DNA of 64,000 nt from Capsaspora owczarzaki ATCC 30864 (lineage: Eukaryota > Opisthokonta > Filasterea): positions 516,458 through 580,457 of the forward strand of contig NW_011887305.1 in assembly GCF_000151315.2 (NCBI RefSeq). The letters run 5' to 3'. The notes under the pieces are model-generated. The model ran no database searches, was not told the origin of the DNA, and saw nothing but the letters and a program-made list of their open reading frames with translations. Each line of letters begins with the position of its first letter. Position 1 is the first letter of the stretch. The translations under genes and the position numbers were made by a program. This document shows positions 1 to 12,712 of this stretch, piece after piece.

Positions 1-2258
1 TACGCAGGTGTGATCAGCGACTACATCCAGTCTCGCCGAACATCACCTTCCTCAATGTGCGACCACAGCTCGAGCCCTGGTCATCAAAAGCGTCGCTCTT
101 CGCCGATGACACCACAATCTTTGTCCGCAACGACAGGGACGTGATGGCTCTCTTCAAGCACTACGAAACCGTCGGCAGAGCCAGCAACCTCGCCATCAAC
201 CAAGAGAAACCCACAATTGTCCCACTTGGTCCCCGCAGGAACGACGAGATCCCTGAGGTCTTCAAAAGCCTCGGCGTCGAATGGATTGACCGAAGCAAGA
301 CGACCAGAGTACTGGGAGTCATGCTAGGCTACGGAGACATCATCAAAGACATCTACGAGCCTGCACTTGCCAAAGCCGAGCGCGCACTTCATCGCTGGAG
401 CAGCCGCGGACTGTCGCACCCAGCACGAGTCCTCATTGCCAACACTATCGGTCTCTCGAGAGTTTGGTACCAAGCTAGGTTCGTCCCAGTCGACCAACGC
501 CAGCTAGAGAAAATCAAGAACATGATACAACGCTTCATCTGGCGCAAAAGGTGGCCCACAAGAAACCTCGCCACACTGACCGCCCCGACCATCTCAAAGC
601 ATTTTGGCCTTGGCCTCCTCGACCCAGCTACGAGCTCCAAAGCCTACCTGTGTCAAGCACTTGTCAACCTATGCACCGGCCCAAAAAGCGATTGGCAGAT
701 GGTTGCGAACGAAATTTTCCGAACAGCCGACCTGAGCCGCAGGCGAGAGGTGCAAAGATACTTCGGCCTTCAACGGCTGGTAGGCGCTGGCCCTCCGCTA
801 CCCGCAACCACGTCACTATTCTGGCACAAGGCACTGAGTGCCTGGGCAAAGCTGCAACCCACGCTCGCCCAACCACGGACTCGCGACCAAGCGAGCACGA
901 CGCCCCTCTGGGTGTCAACAGTCGGCGGCGAATACAACGAAACGAAAAACAGAAAAATCCTCGCCAACTCGGGCTACTGCTACGTTCACCATCTCAGGAC
1001 AATTGATGGGGACGAAGAGCGATACCGGACAAAGCCCGAAATCGAGAGCGGCATCAATCACCGAAACGCTGGCAAGGCCGCCCAATGGGCCCACGCGAAG
1101 CTCATCCCACGGTTGCAGCTCGACCAACTGCTGGAGCACGAAGGCCCTGAACCGGCACTACGCTGGGGAAAGACGCCGGACGGAGTCCTCCGCAGCTTCC
1201 ATCTCGAGCTCACCCAGGACGGCACGAAAGAACTTTTAGGGCAACCGCACCACGTCCACGAGGACGGCTCCATCGACCAAATGCCTGAACATGCCAGAGT
1301 CGTAGACCCACTCGAAATTCAAGAAGCCGTCGTCATCAAGCGAAACAAACAGCACTGGCTCATCGGCCTGCTGACCGAACTCGACATCGATCCAACGCGC
1401 ATCATCCTGCAGGGCCGAAAAGGAGCCAACCACACGCCCATGCTCGTGTCGGCGCCAGGACTGCGGATCAAGAAGCTCCGCAAGCTACTCACCAAAGCGA
1501 GGCATGAGCCCAAACAACTCGCTAGCTGGAGAAGGCTCCCGGAGCAATGGGTCGACATTGCCAAACTGTCTTGCTCCCCGCTGGTGGAGCGCAAACAAAG
1601 CGCTCTGCTATGGAGAATCGCACATGACACGGAGTGGCTGGGCTGCCACGCCGCCCAGTACCTCCGCCGAAAAGACCCCGAAGCAGCAGAAAGCAAACTC
1701 AACTCAGGCGAGCTCGACTGCCCACACTGCCGAAGACCAGACAAAGAGGAGACCTGGCCTCACATGATCGTGGAATGCCCTCTCGCGGAAGCAGTGTGGG
1801 GCGAAGCAGAGACGATCTTCAAGCGGGCTCACGGCTTTTGGTTCCCTAGGCACGACGACTTCAAAATGCTCGGACCCTGGCGCACACACCGATACGAACT
1901 ACTCATTGCGGACAAGAAGGACGACCACTCCCGCTCGTGTCTCACCATCTTGTTCCACCTGGCCAGATGGTCACTCTGGACGTTGCGGTGCCGAGCTCGC
2001 TTCGATCACACAATCATCCACCCGACTCATGCCGTCGCGCACTTCCGAAGCCTTGTTCTCAATCGTGCGAGACAAGACACCTTCACGTGCCGCAAAAACA
2101 AAGAACTCAAGAGAAGCCCAGGCTTCCATAAGCTCTGGGGCAACGCACTCGCAATCGAGCCCGACTCGACTCTCCAAAAGATGATTCTCGTCCTCTGTGA
2201 CGACCAAAATGTTGTTAGCACCCCAGACATCATATCTGGGCTGCAGATGTTTGACTAG
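1..2258 (+). mobile_element. LINE-type non-LTR retrotransposon, 3' part (reverse transcriptase C-terminal half)
   Basis: An uninterrupted reading frame enters from the left edge and runs to a TAG at 2256-2258, 733 codons beyond the GTG at 57. Near its start it holds the reverse transcriptase catalytic motif LFADDT (about 93-110). The thumb and connection region follows, and a CCHC knuckle (CPHC, then H and C, about 1718-1776) matches the zf-RVT finger at the C-terminus of L1/Tad-like LINEs. No RNase H motif was recognised. The endonuclease and most RT fingers lie outside the window. The tail after the stop is AT-rich (AAATAC-like units near 2325-2340) with no clear poly-A, so the 3' end is not fixed. 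The long open frame suggests a young insertion. LINE assignment is confident; the clade is not determined. Confidence 0.9.
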
Positions 2259-2892
2259 AGCTGCGTACGCCAATGCCAGCGGCGCAGCTCAGCGAACTTT
2301 TGTTGTTACGACGGTGTGAGTACTGATAAATACAAATACACATCGGTTTGAAAACAAAATTTTTGGTGGGGCTTTTTTGCAAATCCGATGTGTGCGGGTC
2401 GTACTGTATACGTTTGCGACTCAGACTAGACCTGAGATGTTGGCGCAAAACAAGCCAGAGTTTTGGAAACTGAAGCGAAAATCTGTGAAGGACTTTGAGA
2501 AAACAATCGTTGATCTTTCGGTTTCAAATCCAAGCCTTCACTTCTTTCTGTGTTTTCTTTTTTCGTTTGGTGCTTTTCCTTCATTACGTGTTTCAATTGG
2601 TCATCCGAACTTTCCATTAGCGTCTCTGCCTTTGTTTTTGCGTTGTTCAGTCTTCATTACAGTTTGTTGGAATATCTTGGATAGCTTTCTTTTTTTTTTT
2701 TTTTTTTGTTTTTCATTGTCGCTGCACTTCCCGTGCGTTGGGTACCATCCTGGCTCTTCGCTCTGAGATGATCTTGTGAAATGAGCAGAAAGAGGCGAAG
2801 GGAAAGTTACTGACTGGACCAAACAAAACAAAACAAAACAAAACAAAACAAACAAAACAAACAAACAAAAAAACAAACAAAAAACACCGGCA
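2259..2892. other. Intergenic: LINE 3' flank, T-tract and AAAAC repeat
   Basis: No gene was recognised. The stretch holds the presumed LINE 3' untranslated tail, a T run at about 2690-2707 and a CAAAA pentanucleotide repeat at about 2819-2880, directly before the LRR gene start at 2893. Confidence 0.6.
2819..2880. repeat. CAAAA microsatellite
   Basis: Imperfect tandem copies of CAAAA/CAAA cover about 60 bp and end 13 bp before the LRR gene ATG, so the repeat probably lies in its leader. Confidence 0.85.
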
Positions 2893-4873
2893 ATGCTGTC
2901 GTATCAGAGTATGACCCAGAGCCCGCAGGATTTATATGACACTGTCAAGAATGCGAGTGGACAACTCAGGTAAGAGAAAGCCGAATTCTGGTAATGTGTG
3001 GCTGCATGTGTTCAGACGAATTGGAGGACAGTCTGCTCAATAGGCAGATTGGCGAGGTTGGTGCGCGGGCGATTGCTGAGACACTCAAGGTGAACAAGAC
3101 ACTGAAATATCTCGAGTAAGGCATCTCGCTTTGAGTGATGAATGTGAGAGAAAGTGATCCTGCCGAGTATGAAGAACACTCACAGATGGAGGGGGGATGA
3201 ACAGTCTGGACAACAATCTGATTGGAGATGCTGGAGCGCAGTCCATTGCTGAGGCACTCAAGGTAAACACGACCTTGAAAGCGCTCAGGTAAGTCATCTA
3301 AGATTGTTGATGCAAACGACTTTCAATGGAGAGGACGGACAGTCTGGCTAAAAATCAGATTGGCGATGTTGGAGCGAACGCGATTGCTGAAGCACTCAAA
3401 GTGAACAAGACCCTGACTTGGCTCGAGTAAAGCATCGTTCTTTGACTGAAGCATACGAGTGGGTGATGCAGCAGATGACATTCAAATGCTCACTGATGGA
3501 AGGGAAAGGACAGTTTGGGCAAGAGTCGGATTGGCAATGCGGGAGCGCAGGCCATTGCTGAGGCACTCAAAATGAACGCGATGGTGACTGAGATCGGGTA
3601 AAGCATCTCTCTTCAAGGATGCTTGTGTATGTGCGATCCAGCAAACGAATTCAGAGTGCTCACGAATGGAGAGAATTCACAGGCTCAAGCAGAATCAGAT
3701 CGGCAATGTTGGAGCGAACGCGATTGCTGAAGCACTCAAAGTGAACAAGACCCTGACTTGGCTCGAGTAAAGCATCGTTCTTTGACTGAAGCATACGAGT
3801 GGGTGATGCAGCAGATGACATTCAAATGCTCACTGATGGAAGGGAAAGGACAGTTTGGGCAAGAGTCGGATTGGCAATGCGGGAGCGCAGGCGATTGCTG
3901 AGGCTCTCAAAGTGAACACGACGCTGATTGTGCTCTTGTACGGCCGCTATCCCTCATAGTTCCACTTGGAGCAGAGAGCTAACTGATGGATGGAACGCAC
4001 AGTTTGGAAGACAATCAGATGTTGGAGCCCAGGCGATTGCCGAAGCGTTCAAGGTGGACCCGAAGCCGAGGCTTACAACGTATGGTGTCGTGCACTTTAA
4101 CTTTGCCAGGGTCATCCATATCACTCACTTGCATTGCTCAACAGTCTGAAGCGGAATTGCATTAGCAATGCTCGTTCTCAAGCAATCAATTTATATAGGA
4201 GCTATGATGGACGGGGCCTTTAGTAAGTTGTCCTTGCCAACTGAAGCCATTGAAGCTCACGCGAGCTGTCCAACCAATGGAGTGTGCCTTCCGATTGCTC
4301 ATTTACGGTGCTTTTTCGTTGCACAGCATTTACGAGCAGGTTAACCCTCGTGCATTCTCCTTACTTCCACGCGTAGCAACCGCTGACGACCTTCAGACCG
4401 TGTTTTGCTTGCTGACCAGCGGACCGGAGCTGAAAGATCAGTCCACATTTCTGCCAGCATTACCAGCCGAGATTGCCGACATCATTATGGACGAAGCGCA
4501 ATACTGGCAAGGCGAGCAGCATACCAAACGAGACCCGTACGATGACCGTCCTGTCAAGGTCACAGTGCCACAAAGCATCAATGGAAACTCGACCCGTGTG
4601 AAAGCAATTCAAGTGGTTCGGGACACGGGGAAACTTTACCACCGCATCGGTGACAACGTCTTTGGCTTGATTGTTCGAGATGAGCAAGGTACTGTTCAAT
4701 ATGAGCATGAGGCGAAAGCGACTTTTGTCGATTCTACACTCGTATCCGCGACGCTCTGGCCAGCGAGCACTCCTATCATCAGGCAAATCCGCGTGGGTTG
4801 GGAAGTTCAGGTTCAACCCAGCAAGTCTGCCCGAGATGTGCTGTTTGAATCGCTCGTTGTTAGATGTATGTAG
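2893..4873 (+). CDS. LRR protein with F-box-like C-terminal domain (copy A)
   Basis: Exon 1 (2893-2969) opens with ATG. Six exons of exactly 84 nt follow (3032-3115, 3205-3288, 3343-3426, 3514-3597, 3683-3766, 3854-3937), each encoding one 28-residue ribonuclease-inhibitor-type leucine-rich repeat of the kind IGDAGAQAIAEALKVN, all in phase 2. Two degenerate repeat exons come next (about 4003-4079, 77 nt; 4145-4222, 78 nt), then a terminal exon (4327-4873) with a domain of about 180 residues beginning near LPALPAEIADIIMDEA, which resembles an F-box-like helix. The 77-nt exon has lost 7 nt and breaks the frame; if it is skipped, the other exons sum to 1206 nt in one frame. The gene at 58546-60207 is a clear paralogue with the same layout. 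Function is unknown; LRRs of this type bind proteins. Expression of copy A is uncertain. Confidence 0.75.
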
Positions 4874-5400
4874 AGTACCTGTGTCATACTGTCAGGACTC
4901 GGTCGTTCTTTGCGAAGAAGACTCGGCGTTGATGTCTTTGTATTGTTTGCATGCATTTGGAATTGCAGTTCAGCCTGCAAAGTGAAATAAAACACACTTT
5001 TCTACAACAGCATTGCCTGGCTAACCCTACCAAGGTCTTACATCAAGTGGAGCGGAGGCGCTGCGACACGTTGTTTGTGTGTCATGTAATGCTTTGTGAA
5101 AATTGGGCAACATGCTGTTTTGTTTTTTTGAATTTTCATTTTCGTCTGTTCTCGCTTCGAATCTTCTCCCCCAGCTCGCTGCTTCATTCTCAAATGTGTC
5201 TGGTACACTGTACCACGAATGCAGATGTCGCGGGCGAGACGGAAATCAACACAGGTCCCAGGGATGGCGAAAAAGTGAAAAAAAGAGGGGGTGTCGAAAA
5301 TTAAAGATCGGGATGGTAACATTAAACTCCAAAATTTTCTGCATTAGCTCTATATTCAAAACACGCAGCTAGCACAACTGCACTGTGAGCAACAACCGCT
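4874..5400. other. Intergenic, converging 3' ends
   Basis: The stretch lies between the stop codons of the LRR gene (+) and the unknown gene (-). Apart from the AATAAA near 4986 and T-rich DNA, nothing was recognised. Confidence 0.5.
4986..4991 (+). terminator. Candidate polyadenylation signal AATAAA for LRR copy A
   Basis: A canonical AATAAA lies 113 nt after the stop codon at 4873 on the same strand. Confidence 0.5.
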
Positions 5401-6266
5401 TCATCCCCGTGCCGCAACTGAGGCAGCAGCGACCGGAGCCGGGTTCAGCAAGCGAGTCATAATCTCCAAAGGCGCCAATGACGCGCTCAGAGCTCCATCC
5501 ATGCACAACATCATGTTACTGCCAATGTGATACAGTCGAATGTGCTTGGGGGTCGTCTCCATTAGCTTTGCGGCGGCATTCTGCAGCTCCGGACTCGCGG
5601 GATCGGACTGGAACGGAACGGCGACAAAGCCCCAATTCTGATCGAGAGCCGCAGCGAGGCGTCGAGGGCAAACCCAAAGCTCGTCAGTACCAAACGTAGT
5701 TGCGGTGGCCTGCTCCTTTTTGCGCGTCGGCTTCTCCGAGTCTTGAAGGGACGCGTCGGCAGCAGTTTCGGCCTCATCCAGCGCTTCCTGCTTCCTGGTA
5801 ATCTCTTCGGCGAGCTTCACCGAAAGCAGACCGGCCTTTGGTCGGCATGCAACCAAGACTGTGACAATACATGTGAGTCAGCAGTGACGAAAAGGAACAA
5901 ACAAACAAATTCAAACAGCAAACATGCAAAAAAAAAAAAAAAAAAAAAAACGCCTCCCGCTTTTGCTGTTTTGATTTTTTTTCCCCCCTGGTTGGCCTTT
6001 CAGCAATTGACTGTTCATTCTCACATACAAGTCCAGCTCTGCTTTGTATCAGGATGCTGCAGCGAGACACCAACGGGGGTCTTGAGCGTGCGCTTGCCAT
6101 CCGGAGCAGACACCACGCGCACTGGCGGCTCATTGTTTTCGATTTGCCGAATGATGCATTGCGCCCGAGGCAGGTTGGTTGCCAGAGGCGCGTTTCGAAG
6201 CGTCTCTAAGGAGACACCCTCAAATTTTTTGTCGTGGTAGAATTCAGGCTCTTCGTTGCGCGACAT
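5401..6266 (-). CDS. Unrecognised two-exon protein, 231 aa
   Basis: Exon 1 is 6266-6029, ending in a strong GTATGT donor. Exon 2 is 5858-5401, after a CACAG acceptor, with TGA at 5401-5403. Together they give 696 nt (231 residues) in one frame. The intron (5859-6028) carries a long T run on the coding strand. The N-terminus starts MSRNEEPEFYHDKKFEG; the middle is charged and helical (ITRKQEALDEAETAAD); the C-terminal half has hydrophobic strands (NWGFVAVPFQ, HIRLYHIGSNMMLC). There is no signal peptide, membrane segment or catalytic motif. I do not recognise the family. Consistent phase, a clean intron and even amino-acid use support a real gene. Confidence 0.7.
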
Positions 6267-6597
6267 TGCTTGTGGCGGTTGGTGATTGTGGACTGAGGGG
6301 GGTAATCAGGACTGAGTCAGGTTTTGGGTTTTGGAAATCGGCTTTAAGTGGCATCGAAAAACGCTACGCGAAGAGTTTGCGCAAAATCGAGACGTCTGCT
6401 TCTGGCACATGCGCGACATGCATTGCGAGTTGGCCAACCAGTTGTAAAGTGTGTCAGTTCGAACGCGAATGCATCACTGGGCAACAACAACAACAACAAC
6501 AACAACAACAAAAAAAAAAAACGAAAAAAAAGCAAACCACTCTTGCTATCAAATCCCCTGTCAAGATGCGCTTCACAGCTCAGCTAAAACTAATACA
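6267..6597. other. Intergenic: upstream region of the unknown gene
   Basis: Contains a CAA repeat run (about 6481-6509) next to A-rich DNA. It separates the minus-strand unknown gene from the 3' end of YIPF4. No gene seen. Confidence 0.5.
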
Positions 6598-8554
<1,957 letters not shown>

Positions 8555-9052
8555 TCACATCATCCGGCCTTGCCGCAGCGCAGCATCGAGCTGCTCCGCT
8601 CTGAGTTCGCCTTGCAGCGGCTCGCAGTTCTTGTTAAACACCGAGTACGCGCTCTTTGCATGCGGATCGCGTCTCCGTCGTTCGGCAGCCGACTCGCCCG
8701 AGCCCAGGTTGGTGAAGATCAGCCACGGCGTGGACAGAATGACAAACACGGTGCCAAACTCGAGCTCGGCAAAGATCAGCAGAAGCAAAACCCACAGCAC
8801 TGCCTTCAGTGCCGTAGCCAGCGCAACATTGCGCGTAATCCAGTCCCACGCTGCAACAAGCACGTCCGTCTCGGCGGCAGCTGGCGTGGCTGCAGCGGGT
8901 GCACCATTGCTCGGTGGTGATGACGGGTCGCTGCTCTCCTGCTTCTGCTCTCGTCGCCTGAGTGCGGCCATGGCCATCGGCGTCCCTCGGCTTGGATCAG
9001 GCTTGCTTGCAATAGGCGCCATTCTGCTTTGAGTGCTTGGTTTTGTTTGCAA
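8555..9052 (-). CDS. SAYSD1: SAYSVFN-domain protein (SAYSD1)
   Basis: Single exon of 165 aa if ATG 9052 is used, or 155 from ATG 9022; the second (MAPIAS) is equally plausible. A disordered N-terminus is followed by a long hydrophobic segment (about residues 77-115, LKAVLWVLLLLIFAELEFG). The family-defining SAYSVFN signature follows (AKSAYSVFNKNCEPLQGEL), then a short C-terminal helix (AEQLDAALRQ). SAYSD1 is an ER membrane protein that in animals recognises UFMylated ribosomes at the translocon in quality control of stalled translocation. The length fits the family (human about 180 aa). An A run at 9087-9106 (T on the coding strand) sits just upstream of the start. Confidence 0.93.
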   Translation of the reverse strand: MQTKPSTQSRMAPIASKPDPSRGTPMAMAALRRREQKQESSDPSSPPSNGAPAAATPAAAETDVLVAAWDWITRNVALATALKAVLWVLLLLIFAELEFGTVFVILSTPWLIFTNLGSGESAAERRRRDPHAKSAYSVFNKNCEPLQGELRAEQLDAALRQGRMM

Positions 9053-9519
9053 CGCGACTGTTCAGAGAAAGGAGGGACAAAAAGGCAAAAAAAAAAAAAA
9101 AAAAAATTGCGCGCGAATTTCGCGGTTTTTTTTTTTTTCGTTCGTTTGTTTCTGTTTGTTTCCGAACAGAAGACTGCATTGTTGGTCTTCCTTGGGCCAA
9201 AGCAACAATGACACCGAATGTGTGTGTTTTCGTTTCAACAACGTCATTGGTCATCATGCCGACGTCGACAACCACACAGTCAAAACCAAAGCCCGCTGCT
9301 CTGTCTGCGTTCTTGCTGTACGAGCCCGCATTGTCATATCCCACACACACACACACACGCACAGTTCACTCATCAGCATCTTCATCATCATCGCACTGCC
9401 AGCGATTCTCTAACAACGCAATGCCATTTTTCAGCCTTCTCAGTCCTTTTTTTTTTTTTTTTTTTTTTTTTTCCATTGCTTTCCATTGCTTTCTGGATTC
9501 GTTTCCTGATTCCACAAGC
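9053..9519. promoter_or_regulatory. Head-to-head intergenic region, SAYSD1(-) / RRM gene(+)
   Basis: 467 bp between divergent start codons. It carries an A run (9087-9106) next to SAYSD1 and a T run (9447-9472) next to the RRM gene, so each gene has a T-tract on its own coding strand upstream of the ATG, plus a short CA repeat near 9342-9360. A shared bidirectional promoter is inferred from the spacing only. Confidence 0.5.
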
Positions 9520-10982
9520 ATGAGCAGTCCTTCACCGCCGCCGCCGCCGCCGCCGTTGTCGAGCGACGCGGCGCATCTGCACAGCGCCAGCACTGAAGGG
9601 AGCGACGGAGGCACAGGAGCACCAGCAGCAGACCAGCAGCAGCAGCAGCAGCAGCAGCAGGCCAGCGATCGCACTGGCCGCGAGCCCGACCGCGACCGAG
9701 CCGAGAACTACTACGCAATGCCGTTCGGCATCTTTCTCCCTTACGGATCGCACCTCTCGAGTGAGGACCTGCACGCGTTTGGCGAGACGTTCGGACCCGT
9801 GCACTCGGTCGATCGGCGCGGCCCTCATGCTCGAATTGTAAGCTCAGATTGCACTTGTACTTGTTGTGCTATTGATCAACTCACTAACATGACCAACAAA
9901 ACACAACACACAAACACACATTCAAAAAACCCCGCTGGTGACAGGAGTTCAAAGACAAGCGATCAGTCGCCGCGGCGTTGCGAACCAAGGATCCGATCTT
10001 CAACGGATCTGTGGTCCGAGTCACGGTAATGAACACACAGGAATTGGATTGGATGCAACATCAAGGCGTTTTTACTATTTGCATGCATTGTTGCTCGGCG
10101 GGCGAGTGACACTTGTGTTTTCATGCTCACCCGATTTTCACGTTCTTTTTGTTTTATTGGCTTGGCGCCCTTATCAAACAACAAATTGTCTGGATCTGGT
10201 CTGTAACACAGCCTTACTTTGAATGTGCTCCGTGCAGGCGTTCATTCAGGTCAAGTGGTCGCAAGTGCCCGTGAGTTTCGAAATGACCGCGATCTTTCCC
10301 CCTTTTTTGTGCTTTTCTGCAACAACCGTTCTGATTCCGGGTTTGCTCTAGGATACATCGCAGGAGGTCCTCTACATCGAGGGATCGGAGCGCTAGCCGC
10401 AGTCCGACACGTCCTATGCACCTGCGACTCGAAGCGTATCTCCCACGAGAGCAAGATCGTCGATCGGAAGGCCAACATCGCGACTCTGCTTCAGATTCCC
10501 GAAACCCCCGCGACTATCGAGATCAACGAGATCAACGAGACCAACGCGACACTCGAGAGCAACGCGACACTCGAGAGCAGCAAGACCAGCGCGATTCCCG
10601 AGATCACCGAGATCACCGAGAGCAACGCGATTCCCGAGAACACCGAGACCAGCGCGATTCCCGAGACCACCGAGACTATCGAGAGCAACGAGACCGAAAC
10701 CATCTGGACCGAGGCCGAGACCGAGGCAACGAGTCGCGCACTCGAGATCAGCTCTCAGATCGCGACTCAAGAGACCAACGAGACCAAAGCGACCAACCTC
10801 GAGATCGTCGTGACCATGAGCGAGACAGAGACCAAACCCGGGACCGTGATCGAGGTCGCGATCGAGAGCGGGATCGCTCCTTCGACAGCCGCTCGGACCG
10901 GATCCGCGATAGCAATGGCCGGTCGTGGGATCATACCCAAGGTGCGGATGTTGCGCAGCAGCATCATCATCATCAACAACAC

Positions 10983-11013
<31 letters not shown>

Positions 11014-11056
11014 CGCAACAACTACAGCAGCACTTTCCACCCCCTTCGGCGTATCC

Positions 11057-11102
<46 letters not shown>

Positions 11103-11711
11103 CAGCAGCAGCAGCCTGGCTACCCGAGCTACCCGGGCTACCCACAACCAGGACCGTATGCTGGCGCTCCGTTTGGGGATCCTTCAATGCATCAGTTCTC
11201 GCAAGTACCGGGCGGAGCGCCGTACAACCCGTATCAAGGCTTCCCCTCGATGTTCCCTGGATATGGCGCTCCTCCGCCGACTGGCGGCGCTTTCGATGCC
11301 GCTGCCGCAGCGCCCGCCACCGGCGCGCTCTCGCAACTCGACCTCAACTCCATTGCGCTCCTCGCCAGCAACCCGCAGCTTGTTGCCTCTTTGGCCCAGC
11401 TGCTTCAAGCGCCTGCAGGCTTTCAAGCGCTGACCAGTCCGCAGCCCACTCCGTTCGCGGCTCAGGGGTACAATCCCAGTGCACCATCACTGCCAGCCCA
11501 GCTCCCATCCTCGCTCCCATCTTCGCTCACAGCAGCGCAGCTCCCCACTCAGCTACCGACCTCATTGACCCAATTTACCTCTCAGTTTTCGACGCACGTC
11601 TCTCAGCTTCCTGCTCAGCTGTCTCCAGCGACTACCTCGACCTCCGGTAGTTCAGTCGAAGACCCTCGCAACAGGGCCTCTCGAAGCTCCTATCCTTCTC
11701 AGCAGCGCTAG
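9520..11711 (+). CDS. RRM protein with RS/RD-repeat and Q-rich tail (SR-like splicing factor)
   Basis: Exon 1 (9520-9837) encodes polyP, polyQ and the first half of an RNA-recognition motif (MPFGIFLPYGSHLSSEDLHA). Exon 2 (9945-10025) finishes it (EFKDKRSVAAAL, NGSVVRVT). The last exon (10352-11711) encodes an RS stretch (RRRSSTSRDRSASRSPTRP), about 130 residues of RD/RE/DR repeats, histidine and glutamine tracts and a Y/P/G-rich end, stopping at TAG 11709-11711. The linking exon is unresolved. Using 10238-10270 enters the last exon in a frame that stops after 14 codons. Starting it at 10212 restores the long frame (605 aa total) but changes its peptide. An SR-like role in pre-mRNA splicing is inferred from domains only. 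Confidence 0.75.
11045..11115 (+). repeat. CAG/polyQ coding microsatellite
   Basis: A CAG-type trinucleotide run inside the last exon of the RRM/RS gene encodes more than ten consecutive glutamines, next to further CAT/CAG tracts at 10960-11030. Confidence 0.85.
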
Positions 11712-11860
11712 CCTGTTTCTTTATTTTGCCCCCCCCTTTTTTTTTTGGCGAGCGCACGCAAGCACACGCTTCTCGAGCAGGAGTTGCAGGACCAGTGATT
11801 AAAATTTAATGTGACAATGCTTCCATAATACAAGGATCAAATTTACAAACGATAGGACTT

Positions 11861-12712
11861 TCACTGTTGCGCCTGCAATCGCTTTTGCAACTCGAGGAAT
11901 GCCTTCATGCCAGCATCCACTTCTGGTCGCAGGGGTGGCGGTGAGGGCGCGGGAGGTGTTGCTGCAGCAGCGTCGGAAGTGGCAGACCCGGGTTGGGATT
12001 GCTCCACGGCAGCGGCGGTGGCAGATCCGGGCAATCCGTGCTCGACGATTCTGTCGGTCAGGTTGCTCTGCTGCTGCGTCGAGTCGGAGGACGTCGATGC
12101 ACCCGAATCAAGGTAATGATCCCACACGCAATTTGCGCAACCCGACATGCAGCAATAGTTCGGAGGACTCTGCAATGACGACTCGTCCTGGGCGGGTTGC
12201 GTTGGTGCGCTCGTGGACTGGCTTGCGATCGGCATGACTGCGACGGACGTCCGACCAGCAGCAGCCCATCGCAGCGACGCGCCACTGTCCATACTGCTGG
12301 CAACATCCATCCGAGGCAGCAGGGTCGTCAGACTCGCGCGGCTCTGTGACGCAGCGGTGGTTGCAGCAGCGCGCCATGCTGCTTGGAGATGCATCATCCG
12401 TCGCGCACCCGCGCCCAGCACTGAATGCACGCTTGCTGCTGCTATTGCTGTGCTTGTTGTTGTCGCAGTCGCCATTGCAGATGCTCGTCCATGGCCCGTC
12501 TGCACTTGGCGCAGTTCACCCGGTCGCTGTGCCCATCGCGGCGCTTTGGTCTCTCTTGGCTGGTTCGCAGTTGGTTGCGCACTCGACGCCGCCCTTGCTT
12601 GAGCACATCCCGCGAGTGTGTAAAATTGCTTGGCGTCTATTGAACTCGTGCACCGCACTGCTAATAATCCTTGTCGCCGCAGCAGGATTGGCCATGCGCG
12701 GCCAGTCAGCAT
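11861..12712 (-). CDS. OXLD1: Oxidoreductase-like domain protein OXLD1 (mitochondrial)
   Basis: Single exon ending in TGA at 11861-11863, 283 aa from ATG 12712. An in-frame ATG at 12763 is also possible. The start at 12712 gives MLTGRAWPILLRRQG, a basic amphipathic N-terminus typical of a mitochondrial presequence. The only ordered part is the short cysteine motif NYCCMSGCANCVWDHY (about 12118-12165), diagnostic for the oxidoreductase-like domain family. Flanks are low-complexity A/S/T/Q/P. The C-terminus is a short helix (AFLELQKRLQ). Human OXLD1 is shorter (about 150 aa), so the linkers are expanded here. The biochemical function of the family is not known. Confidence 0.88.
   Translation of the reverse strand: MLTGRAWPILLRRQGLLAVRCTSSIDAKQFYTLAGCAQARAASSAQPTANQPRETKAPRWAQRPGELRQVQTGHGRASAMATATTTSTAIAAASVHSVLGAGARRMMHLQAAWRAAATTAASQSRASLTTLLPRMDVASSMDSGASLRWAAAGRTSVAVMPIASQSTSAPTQPAQDESSLQSPPNYCCMSGCANCVWDHYLDSGASTSSDSTQQQSNLTDRIVEHGLPGSATAAAVEQSQPGSATSDAAAATPPAPSPPPLRPEVDAGMKAFLELQKRLQAQQ

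Noticed and set aside
10414-11187. 257-codon minus-strand frame over the RD repeat
   Set aside because: The repeat unit excludes stop codons in several frames. Its Asp/Leu/Gly-rich translation matches no family.
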